Assembly (NCBI RefSeq): GCF_024055635.1
Contig: NZ_JAMXMB010000001.1
Location: 1-64,000 of the forward strand
Direction: 5' to 3'
Length of the DNA: 64,000 bases
Source: Microbacterium yannicii
Lineage (GTDB): Bacteria; Actinomycetota; Actinomycetes; Actinomycetales; Microbacteriaceae
Shown here: positions 26,576 to 36,184 of the stretch, in pieces
Numbering within the stretch: position 1 is the first letter of the stretch
Layout of the letters: every line of letters begins with the position of its first letter
Program-made: the position numbers and the translations under genes
Notes under the pieces: generated by a model
What the model was told of the DNA's origin: nothing
Seen by the model: only the letters and a program-made list of their open reading frames with translations
Databases searched by the model: none

Positions 26576-28681
26576 ATGGCCGACGCCGCCGTCCGCACCA
26601 AGAAGCCCGCCACCAGCAAGCGCACGCCGGCCGGCGGCGCCCCGACAGCCCCGCACACGGCGGCCGAGGCATCCGAGCCGCGCATCGACATCTCCGCGGT
26701 CACCGACCTGCTCCTCGGCACCTGGGGCGACACCCGCCGTGAGGCTCGCGAGATGATCAAGGATCCCGCGTTCTGGCGGGTCGAAGGTCAGTCGGTGGCC
26801 GAGCACCGCGAGCGCGTGCTGACGCAGCTGCACCTGCTGGTCGAGCACGGCGGTTCGCAGCGCGCGATGCCGGAGCGCTACGGCGGCAAGAACGACAACG
26901 GCGCGAACCTCGCCGGCTTCCAGGAGCTCGTGCTGGCCGACCCCAGCCTGCAGATCAAGTCGGGAGTGCAGTGGGGTCTGTTCGGCTCGGCGGTGTTCCA
27001 GCTCGGCACCGAGAAGCACCACGAGGAGTGGCTGGCAGGCATCCTCGACCTGTCGATCCCCGGCGCGTTCGCGATGACCGAGACCGGCCACGGATCGGAT
27101 GTCGCGGCCATCGGCACGACGGCGACCTACGACGCCGACACCGAGGAGTTCGTGATCCACACGCCGTTCCGCGGCGCATACAAGGACTACCTCGGGAATG
27201 CGGCGCTGCACGGCAAGGCGGCGACCGTGTTCGCGCAGCTCATCACGGGCGGCGTCAACTACGGCGTGCACTGCTTCTTCGTGCCGATCCGCGACGACGA
27301 GGGCAACATGATGCCCGGCATCATCAGCGAGGACGACGGCGTCAAGGGCGGCCTCAACGGCATCGACAACGGCAGGCTCGCGTTCGACCACGTGCGTGTG
27401 CCGCGCTTCAACATGCTCGACCGCTACGGCCAGGTCGCCGCGGACGGCTCGTACACGTCCGACATCCCGAGCCCTGGTCGCCGCTTCTTCACGATGCTCG
27501 GCGCACTGGTGCAGGGCCGCGTGTCGCTCGACGGAGCCGCGACCACCGGCACCGCCCTGGCGCTCCACATCGCGCTGACATACGCGAACCAGCGCCGTCA
27601 GTTCGACTCCGGCGCCGGCACCGAAGAGGTCGTGCTGCTGGACTACGGCAAGCACCAGCGGCGCCTGCTGCCGCTGCTGGCCCAGAACTACGCCCAGTTC
27701 TTCAGCCACGACGAGCTGCTGCGGAAGTTCGACGGAGTCTTCTCGGGGCGCACCGACACGTCCGACGAGCGCGAGGATCTCGAGACGCTCGCGGCGGCGC
27801 TGAAGCCGCTCAGCACGTGGAACGCTCTCAACACGATCCAGGAGGCGCGTGAGGCGTGCGGCGGCTCCGGCTTCCTCGCCGAGAACCGCCTGGTCGGCCT
27901 GCACCATGACCTCGACGTCTTCGCCACCTTCGAGGGCGACAACAACGTGCTGCTGCAGCTGGTCGGCAAGCGGCTCCTGTCGGACTACGCCAAGCAGTTC
28001 AAGGGAGCGGATGCCGCGAAGCTGGCCCGCTTCGCCGCACGGCAGACGGCCGGCAAGCTGTTCCACGGCGCGGGTCTGCGCCAGCTCGGCCAGGCCGTCG
28101 CCGACTTCGGCTCGACGGCGCGTTCGGTGGAGCTGGGCCTGCGCGAGGACCAGCAGCACGAGCTGCTCGCCGGTCGCGTGCAGCGGATGGTGGCCGATGT
28201 CGCGTCGGCGCTGCGCCCGGCATCCAAGCTGTCGCCCGCCGAGGCGGCGGCACTCTTCAACAGCCACCAGGCGGAGCTCATCGAGGCGGCTCGCGCCCAC
28301 GCCGAACTCCTGCAGTGGGAGGCGTTCACCGACGGGGTGAACCGCGTCTCCGACGAGGGCACCACGCAGGTGCTCACGTGGCTGCGCGATCTGTTCGGGA
28401 TGCACCTGATCGAGAAGCACCTCGCGTGGTACCTCATCAATGGGCGACTGTCGACCCAGCGCGCGGCATCCGTCTCCCGCTACATCGACCGCCTCAGCGC
28501 GCGGCTGCGCCCCCACGCGCAGGACCTCGTCGACGCCTACGGCTTCGCACCCGAGCATGTGCGGGCGCCCATCGCGTCGGGTGCCGAGCGCGCCCGCCAG
28601 GACGAGGCCCGCGAGTACTATCGCGCGCTCGCCGCGTCGGGCAACGCGCCGGTGTCGGAGAAGTCGCTCAAGAAGAAGTGA
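26576..28681 (+). CDS. Acyl-CoA oxidase/dehydrogenase (ACOX type)
   Basis: This 701-residue flavoprotein has the length and architecture of peroxisomal-type acyl-CoA oxidases, which introduce the 2,3-double bond in fatty acyl-CoA and pass electrons to oxygen. The FAD/substrate motif FAMTETGHGSDVAAIGTTA (about 165-185), the mid-domain ACGGSGFLAENRL and the FEGDNNVLLQLVGKRLL block are characteristic. The N-terminal 40 residues are Ala/Pro/Lys-rich and probably disordered. The ATG at 26576 is preceded by GAGAGGTGA. It is monocistronic, with an operator-like region upstream. A plain acyl-CoA dehydrogenase is less likely given the length. Confidence 0.92.
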   Translation: MADAAVRTKKPATSKRTPAGGAPTAPHTAAEASEPRIDISAVTDLLLGTWGDTRREAREMIKDPAFWRVEGQSVAEHRERVLTQLHLLVEHGGSQRAMPERYGGKNDNGANLAGFQELVLADPSLQIKSGVQWGLFGSAVFQLGTEKHHEEWLAGILDLSIPGAFAMTETGHGSDVAAIGTTATYDADTEEFVIHTPFRGAYKDYLGNAALHGKAATVFAQLITGGVNYGVHCFFVPIRDDEGNMMPGIISEDDGVKGGLNGIDNGRLAFDHVRVPRFNMLDRYGQVAADGSYTSDIPSPGRRFFTMLGALVQGRVSLDGAATTGTALALHIALTYANQRRQFDSGAGTEEVVLLDYGKHQRRLLPLLAQNYAQFFSHDELLRKFDGVFSGRTDTSDEREDLETLAAALKPLSTWNALNTIQEAREACGGSGFLAENRLVGLHHDLDVFATFEGDNNVLLQLVGKRLLSDYAKQFKGADAAKLARFAARQTAGKLFHGAGLRQLGQAVADFGSTARSVELGLREDQQHELLAGRVQRMVADVASALRPASKLSPAEAAALFNSHQAELIEAARAHAELLQWEAFTDGVNRVSDEGTTQVLTWLRDLFGMHLIEKHLAWYLINGRLSTQRAASVSRYIDRLSARLRPHAQDLVDAYGFAPEHVRAPIASGAERARQDEAREYYRALAASGNAPVSEKSLKKK

Positions 28682-28734
28682 CGGGACCGTCGTCGGCCGC
28701 CTAGGTCACAGAACGGCAACGATGCGTGGCAGGG

Positions 28735-28758
28735 GTCCGGAATCGAGGGGTTCCGGAC
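28735..28758. terminator. Weak hairpin after acyl-CoA oxidase
   Basis: GTCCGGAA (28735-28742) pairs with TTCCGGAC (28751-28758) around an 8-nt loop, in the 226-bp gap between two convergent genes. Nothing else is evident in that gap. Confidence 0.4.
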
Positions 28759-28907
28759 ACATCCCTCGTGAAGGTGGCTTCCGCGCCGTCCGCGCATCGG
28801 GCGTCGCGCGCCGTCGAGGATGCCTTCGCCGGCGGCCGCGCGTCGGGCACGGGTCCCCTCCTTCGAATGTCACGCGGGAGGGCGCCGGCGCGGGCGTGGA
28901 GGGTGGG

Positions 28908-29312
28908 TCAGGCGGCCCAGCCGCACATGCCGCACTCGCCGGTCGCCGAGATCTCGACGAAGCAGTTGGGGCACATCGCGCGCACACGGTCGGGGATGGT
29001 CGGCTTCGAGACACGGCGCTCGGCCGCGGGCCGCGACGCCGGTCGCCCCGTGGCACGAGCGGGAGCAAGGGATGCGGCAGCCGTCGGCCGCGGGATCTCC
29101 GGCCGATGCTCGGCGCAGTAGAAGCGCACGTAGCCGTCGTGGTTCTTCGGGTGCCGGTGCTTGAACGCCCAGAGCTCGGTGCGCTCCCGCGGCTCGGAGT
29201 CGGCGCCGCACGTGAAGCACCGCGTCGGCTCGCCCGGGACGATGTCGGCGACCAGCACGAGAGTGTCGAACGGGATGGCGTCCCGCCAGTCCGACGAAGC
29301 GACGATCTTCAT
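28908..29312 (-). CDS. Small double zinc-ribbon protein of unknown function
   Basis: This is a 134-residue protein with two predicted zinc sites. The first is C32-x2-C35 with C66-x2-H69 (RCFTCG and FYCAEH). The second is a C-terminal C114-x2-C117 with C127-x2-C130 (CPNCF and CGMCG). Between them is a basic, Ala/Pro-rich linker. The ATG at 29312 has a near-perfect GGGAGGAAA ribosome site; the longer upstream frame would overlap the divergent glycosylase promoter. Homologues are sometimes given enzyme names by automatic annotation, but nothing here resembles an active site. A nucleic-acid or protein binding role is possible; I do not assign a function. Confidence 0.75.
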   Translation of the reverse strand: MKIVASSDWRDAIPFDTLVLVADIVPGEPTRCFTCGADSEPRERTELWAFKHRHPKNHDGYVRFYCAEHRPEIPRPTAAASLAPARATGRPASRPAAERRVSKPTIPDRVRAMCPNCFVEISATGECGMCGWAA

Positions 29313-29466
29313 GGCGTTTCCTCCCTGCGTGGACCGCACAGGCCCGACATTCCAAGGTAAGCGACGGAGGAGGCCCTCGGCGACCGAACGTGTGACCTCC
29401 ACATGAAGGTTGAGGGACCCGTCGGGTCTGCCGGCGGCCGCGAGCCGGCAGGTCGTTGCCCGCGCA

Positions 29467-29472
29467 TAGTCT
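29467..29472 (+). promoter_or_regulatory. -10 box TAGTCT before the glycosylase gene
   Basis: TAGTCT is followed by six bases and then the GTG at 29479, indicating a leaderless transcript. Confidence 0.5.
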
Positions 29473-29478
29473 GACCGG

Positions 29479-30054
29479 GTGAGCATCGACGTCCGCTTCG
29501 GAGCCGACGGCCGCGCGCGGTGCGCGTGGGTCGGCGACGACCTCGAGTACGCCCGCTACCACGACGAGGAGTGGGGCGTGCCGCTGCACGGCGATCGGGC
29601 GCTCTTCGAGAAGATGAGCCTGGAGGGCTTCCAGGCGGGCCTCTCGTGGATCACGATCCTGCGCAAGCGTCCGCGGTTCCGCGAGGTCTTCGCGGGCTTC
29701 GAGCCCGCAGCCGTGGCGGCGTTCGGCGAGGACGACATCGCGCGATTGATGACGGATGCCGGCATCATCCGCAATCGCGCGAAGATCGAGGCCACGATCT
29801 CCAACGCACGGCTCGTGCTCGACCTCGAACCGGGTGAGCTCGATTCGTTCATGTGGTCGTTCGCCCCGGCATCCCATCGTCGCCCGGCGACGTTCGCCGA
29901 GGTGCCCGCCACGACACCGGCGTCGGATGCGCTCAGCAAGGCCCTGCGCAAGCGCGGTTTCCGCTTCGTCGGGCCGACGACGATGTACGCGCTGATGCAG
30001 TCGGCCGGCATGGTCGACGACCACGTCGACGGCTGCTGGCGCGTGATGCCCTAG
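29479..30054 (+). CDS. tag: DNA-3-methyladenine glycosylase I
   Basis: This base-excision repair enzyme removes 3-methyladenine from DNA. The 191-residue protein has the N-terminal family block RCAWVGDDLEYARYHDEEWGVP, the helix-hairpin region FQAGLSWITILRKRPRFREVF, and the C-terminal HVDGCW with the His-x3-Cys zinc ligands (first Cys and His in the N-terminal block). GTG start, probably leaderless. The stop codon lies just before the operator of the following TetR gene, so the two are not a simple operon. Confidence 0.93.
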   Translation: MSIDVRFGADGRARCAWVGDDLEYARYHDEEWGVPLHGDRALFEKMSLEGFQAGLSWITILRKRPRFREVFAGFEPAAVAAFGEDDIARLMTDAGIIRNRAKIEATISNARLVLDLEPGELDSFMWSFAPASHRRPATFAEVPATTPASDALSKALRKRGFRFVGPTTMYALMQSAGMVDDHVDGCWRVMP

Positions 30055-30057
30055 AAG

Positions 30058-30072
30058 CGGATAGCTTATCCG
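30058..30072. promoter_or_regulatory. Candidate TetR operator CGGATA-GCT-TATCCG
   Basis: A perfect 6-bp inverted repeat with a 3-bp centre, flanked by AA and TT, ends 9 bp before the TACGCT -10 box (30082-30087). A repressor bound there would block the promoter. Autoregulation is the simplest reading. Confidence 0.65.
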
Positions 30073-30081
30073 TTTCGGGTG

Positions 30082-30087
30082 TACGCT
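30082..30087 (+). promoter_or_regulatory. -10 box TACGCT of the TetR-oxidoreductase operon
   Basis: TACGCT is followed by GGAGCC and then the ATG at 30094. Confidence 0.5.
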
Positions 30088-30093
30088 GGAGCC

Positions 30094-30702
30094 ATGAGCC
30101 CCCGAGCCGATGCTGTTCGCAGCCGTGAGCGCATTCTCGAAGTCGCGCGCCGGCACGACGCGCGCTCACTGCGGCTCAACGACATCGCCCGGGATGCCGG
30201 CGTCGGGATCGGCACCGTCTACCGCCACTTCCCGACCGTCCGGGCGCTGATCGAGGCCCTCAGCGTCGAGACCCTCGTCCGCCTGGGTGCGGCGGCCGAC
30301 CGGGCCCTCACCGAGCCCGATGCGGACGCCGCGTTCCGGGGGTTCCTCGAGGACGCGGTCGTCCTGCAGCTGCAGGACGGCGGCCTCGAGACCGTGCTCA
30401 CGGACCTCGCCCTCACCGATCCCGACCTGCACGACGAGTGCTCGGTCGCGCGGGGCGAGGTCTTCGCGGGGTACGACGCGGTGCTCTCGCGCGCGCAGCG
30501 GGACGGTGTGGTGCGCGACGACCTCTCGGTCGCGCAGCTGCAGCGCCTGATCTGCGGCATCGAGCACGCCGTGCGTCTCGGCGCCCCCGCCGATCGCGAC
30601 CTCCTGCTCGACATCCTGGTCTCGGGCATGCGCCCGGGAACCCTCGACTCATCGGCCGCGACGGCGGCCGCGCCGATCCGCCGCAGCGCGACCATCGGCT
30701 GA
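30094..30702 (+). CDS. TetR-family transcriptional regulator
   Basis: This is a 202-residue repressor. The N-terminal HTH is LRLNDIARDAGVGIGTVYRHFPTVRALIEAL, a well-conserved TetR signature; the C-terminal region is helical and presumably binds a small ligand. The ATG at 30094 sits right after the palindromic site at 30058-30072, which is probably its own operator. The next gene, an oxidoreductase fusion, starts 10 bp after the stop with GAAAGGA overlapping the stop codon, so the regulator and enzyme form an operon. The inducer may be the enzyme's substrate. Confidence 0.9.
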   Translation: MSPRADAVRSRERILEVARRHDARSLRLNDIARDAGVGIGTVYRHFPTVRALIEALSVETLVRLGAAADRALTEPDADAAFRGFLEDAVVLQLQDGGLETVLTDLALTDPDLHDECSVARGEVFAGYDAVLSRAQRDGVVRDDLSVAQLQRLICGIEHAVRLGAPADRDLLLDILVSGMRPGTLDSSAATAAAPIRRSATIG

Positions 30703-30712
30703 AAGGACCCCC

Positions 30713-32965
30713 GTGGACTACGGACACGCGCTCGAATTCGGCGCCTTCATCACCCCCGCAGCAGCGACCCCCGAGGCACCCGTGCTGCTGTCGCAGGTGG
30801 CCGAGGCATCCGGACTCGATCTGGTCACGTTCCAGGACCACCCGTACCAGCCGGCGTTCCTCGACACGTGGACGCTCATGTCGTTCGTCGCGGCGCGGAC
30901 CGACAGTATCCGGATCGCGCCGAACGTGCTCAACGTGCCGCTGCGGCCGCCGGCGGTCGTGGCACGCGCGGCGGCGAGCATCGACCTGCTCTCTGGCGGG
31001 CGCTTCGACCTGGCGCTCGGCGCCGGCGGATTCTGGGACGCCATCGAGGCGATGGGCGGCACGCGGCTCACCCCCGGCCAGGCGGTGACGGCGCTCGAAG
31101 AGGCGATCGATCTCATTCGCGAGCTGTGGCGCACCGACGCACGCGGCGGTGTCTTCACCGACGGCCGGTACCACCGAGTGCACGGAGCCAAGCGCGGCCC
31201 GCGCCCCGCGCACGACATCCCGATCCACATCGGGGCGTACAAGCCGCGCATGCTGTCGCTGACCGGGCGCAAGGGCGACGGCTGGCTGCCGTCGCTGGGG
31301 TACATGCAGCCCGGCGACCTCGCGAAGGGCAACGCCGCCATCGACGAAGCCGCCGAATCGGTCGGCCGTGATCCGCGCGAGATCCGGCGCCTGCTGAACG
31401 TCGGCCGGCTCGCCGCCGACCCGCAGGAGTTCGCCGAGCGCCTCGCGCAGCTCGCGCTCGAGGACGGCATCGGCACGTTCATCCTCGCCGGCGACGACCC
31501 GAACCTGCTGCAGCGCTTCGGCGAGGAGGTCGCGCCGGCGGTCCGCGAGCTCGTGGCGTCTGAACGCGGCACCCGCGGCGTCTCGGCCGCACCGGTGAGG
31601 TCGTCGGCGGCGCTGGCCGCCCGTCGCGACGGCATCGCCTACGACGATGTTCCGGCCGGGCTGCGCGCGATCGAGCCCGGCGACTTCGACTACGGCGACG
31701 TGCGCGCCACCTACATGCGCGGCGGTGCGCCGGGACTCGTGCTGCAGCCGGCGTCGGCCGAGCAAGTCGCAGCGGCGATCGGCTTCGCGCGGGGGCATCC
31801 CGAGCTCCCCCTCTCGGTGCGCAGCGGCGGCCACGGGATCAGCGGCCGGAGCACCAACGATGGCGGCATCGTGATCGACCTCCGACGCCTCGACGAGATC
31901 GAGGTGCTCGATGTCGATCGCCGCCTGGTGCGGATCGGACCCGGCGCACGCTGGGCGCAGGTCGCCGCCGTCCTGGGCGAGCACGGCTGGGCGCTGACCT
32001 CGGGAGACTACGGCGGCGTCGGCGTCGGCGGCCTCGCCACGGCGGGCGGCATCGGCCTGCTCGCGCGTGAGCAGGGCCTCACGATCGACCATCTGCGGGC
32101 GGCCGAGGTGGTCCTCGCCGACGGCTCTCTCGTGCGGACCGATGCCGAGACGCACCCCGACCTGTTCTGGGCGGTCCGGGGGGCCGGGGCCAACGTCGGC
32201 ATCGTCACCACGTTCGAGTTCGAGGTCGACGAGATCGGCCAGGTGGGCTACGCGCAGCTCGCGTTCCAGGTCGACGACGTCGCGGCGTTCCTCGAGGGTT
32301 ATGGCCGCATCGTCGAAGCGTCGCCGCGCGATCTCACGATGTTCCTGATGACCGGCGGACCTCGGCCCGGGCAGCCGCAGGTCGTACAGCTGTACGGGGT
32401 GGTCGATTCCGACGATCCCGACACGATCATCGCCCGCCTGCAGCCGTTCGCCGAGCTCGCCCCGCTCGTGCAGCAGTCGGTGCAGCTGACGACGTACGCG
32501 CAGATCATGGGCAACGCCGATCTCGGCCCCCAGCACGGCGCGGGCGAGCCGCACTCGCGCTCCGGCCTCATCGAGCACGTCACGCCCGCCTTCGCCGCGG
32601 CGGCGGCACGGATGCTGCAGTCCGGCGCCGTGCCGTTCTTCCAGCTCCGCGCGGTCGGCGGGGCCGTGGCCGACGTCGCGGAGGATGCCACCGCCTACGC
32701 GCACCGGTCGGCGAGCTTCTCGGTGACGGCGCTCGGATCGCACCCCGACCGCCTCGACGCCCAGTGGCGCGAGGTGGCGCCGCACGTCGACGGCTCGTAC
32801 CTGAGCTTCGACTCGTCCCAGCGTCCCGAGCGGATCGCGGAGGCCTTCCCGCCCGCGACGCTCGCCCGCCTGCGCGTGGTCAAGGCGGCGTACGACCCGA
32901 CCAGCGTCTTCCGCGACAACTTCGCGGTCGAGCCGGCCGCCCCCGCCGAGGTCGACGCCGCCTGA
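30713..32965 (+). CDS. Fusion of luciferase-like (LLM) flavin oxidoreductase and FAD-binding (berberine-bridge type) oxidoreductase
   Basis: This 750-residue protein joins two redox enzymes that are usually separate. Residues about 1-285 are an LLM-class FMN- or F420-dependent monooxygenase-like barrel (QDHPYQPAFLDTWTLMSFVAARTDSIRIAPNVLN, then LGAGGFWDAIEAMGG). Residues about 320-750 are a PCMH-type FAD domain: RSGGHGISGRS with His374 as the expected covalent flavin link, then GVGVGGLATAGGIG, and the C-terminal berberine-bridge motif YDPTSVFRDNF. The second Cys link of bicovalent enzymes is absent (GDYGGVGVGG). The linker (about 286-310) is Ala-rich. GTG start with GAAAGGA. It is likely TetR-regulated; substrate unknown, perhaps a xenobiotic or secondary metabolite. 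Confidence 0.88.
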   Translation: MDYGHALEFGAFITPAAATPEAPVLLSQVAEASGLDLVTFQDHPYQPAFLDTWTLMSFVAARTDSIRIAPNVLNVPLRPPAVVARAAASIDLLSGGRFDLALGAGGFWDAIEAMGGTRLTPGQAVTALEEAIDLIRELWRTDARGGVFTDGRYHRVHGAKRGPRPAHDIPIHIGAYKPRMLSLTGRKGDGWLPSLGYMQPGDLAKGNAAIDEAAESVGRDPREIRRLLNVGRLAADPQEFAERLAQLALEDGIGTFILAGDDPNLLQRFGEEVAPAVRELVASERGTRGVSAAPVRSSAALAARRDGIAYDDVPAGLRAIEPGDFDYGDVRATYMRGGAPGLVLQPASAEQVAAAIGFARGHPELPLSVRSGGHGISGRSTNDGGIVIDLRRLDEIEVLDVDRRLVRIGPGARWAQVAAVLGEHGWALTSGDYGGVGVGGLATAGGIGLLAREQGLTIDHLRAAEVVLADGSLVRTDAETHPDLFWAVRGAGANVGIVTTFEFEVDEIGQVGYAQLAFQVDDVAAFLEGYGRIVEASPRDLTMFLMTGGPRPGQPQVVQLYGVVDSDDPDTIIARLQPFAELAPLVQQSVQLTTYAQIMGNADLGPQHGAGEPHSRSGLIEHVTPAFAAAAARMLQSGAVPFFQLRAVGGAVADVAEDATAYAHRSASFSVTALGSHPDRLDAQWREVAPHVDGSYLSFDSSQRPERIAEAFPPATLARLRVVKAAYDPTSVFRDNFAVEPAAPAEVDAA

Positions 32966-33020
32966 CGTCCGCCTGACGTCCGCGGGCGGGCCGCCGACGT
33001 CGTCTCCGTCGGGCCGATTT

Positions 33021-33432
33021 TGGCGACTCGCCATTGTTTGCGGTCTTCGTTGGTTGGTTTTGGCGACTCGCCAAATGGCGTCGCCGACGCCGGCTTTCGA
33101 TGCACCGTGGGCTGCGGCATCCATCGCCTCCGTCGGACCGATTTTGGCGAGTCGCCATAGTTTGCGGTCTTGGTTGCTTGGTTTTGGCGACTCGCCAGAA
33201 GTCGTCGCCGGCGCCGCGTCGGGCGCGGCCTGAGGTCGGGTAACCGGCATCCGCGGCATCCACCGTTCGCCGCGGCATCCACCGCCTCCGTCTGCCTGTT
33301 CCTGGCGAGTCGCCAAAACCTGCCGTTTTCGCCGCCGTTCTCGGCGAGTCGCCAAAACCTGCAGTTCTCGCGCCCGTTCCGGGCGAGTCGCCAAAACCTG
33401 CAGTTCTCGCCGCGGTTCCTGGCGAGTCGCCA
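33021..33432. repeat. Array of eight 13-bp palindromes TGGCGA-S-TCGCCA
   Basis: Palindromes lie at 33021, 33061, 33145, 33185, 33303, 33342, 33381 and 33420. The first four are preceded by TTTT; pairs are spaced 40 bp, and the second pair is a ~70-bp tandem duplicate of the first (offset 124 bp). The last four are followed by AAAAC and spaced exactly 39 bp, with near-identical spacers (AAACCTGCAGTTCTCGC). So the two halves face each other. The 587-bp stretch 32966-33552 holds no gene, only this array and the promoter of the UvrA-like gene. Confidence 0.88.
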
Positions 33433-33540
33433 AAATGCGCCGGGGGAGAGGGGGAGAGGAGCGCGGGGCCCCGAACCCGGGAAGCGGGCCGGAACCGGGA
33501 TCGAGCAGGATTCAGGAAGCGCGGTGTCCGCATCGCCGGG

Positions 33541-33546
33541 CAGACT
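33541..33546 (+). promoter_or_regulatory. -10 box CAGACT before the UvrA-like gene
   Basis: CAGACT is followed by six bases and then the ATG at 33553, with no ribosome site. Confidence 0.45.
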
Positions 33547-33552
33547 GTGGGG

Positions 33553-35940
<2,388 letters not shown>

Positions 35941-35991
35941 CGGCGCCCTCTCGGCGCGCGAGGCGCGGGTCGTCGAGGTGGTTCGAGAGCG

Positions 35992-36184
35992 CGATGGGTG
36001 TTTGTCCCCATCCGCGGTTCTCGCCTGGCCGGGTACGATTTCCGTGATGGCACTTCCCGTCCCATAGCACGCCGTGCGCCGGGTTAGGCTGGACCGTTCC
36101 CCCATGTCTTTGTGAGCGCCCGACGCCCCATGTCAGGTCCCGACGCCACGTAGAGACGCACGAGACCCCGGAGGCCGAGGTTCG
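35992..36184 (+). promoter_or_regulatory. Promoter and leader of giant gene 1 (duplicated upstream of gene 2)
   Basis: The region opens with the stem-loop GATGGG-TGTTTGTC-CCCATC (35994-36012), then CACTTCCCGTCC, then GGGTTAGGCTGGACYGTTCCC with a -10 TAGGCT at 36085-36090. A leader of about 88 nt follows, holding GACGCCACGTAGAGACGCAC and GGAGGCCGAGG as ribosome site. All these blocks recur in order at 42275-42473, so the duplication included the control region. Confidence 0.7.

Noticed and set aside
28682..28907. Possible RNA gene or small ORF in the gap after acyl-CoA oxidase
   Set aside because: No tRNA-like cloverleaf, only a weak 8-bp hairpin; open frames there lack a start with a ribosome site and are antisense to, or run into, the zinc-ribbon gene.
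33021..33432. CRISPR array, because of regular 39-40-bp spacing
   Set aside because: The repeats are only 13 bp and palindromic, the spacers are near copies of each other, orientation flips midway, and no cas genes are present.
30413..33433. A 1,006-codon minus-strand frame with internal repeats (LQVLATRPERARE)
   Set aside because: It is a translation of the palindrome array plus the antisense of the LLM-FAD gene; the repeats are DNA repeats, not a protein family.
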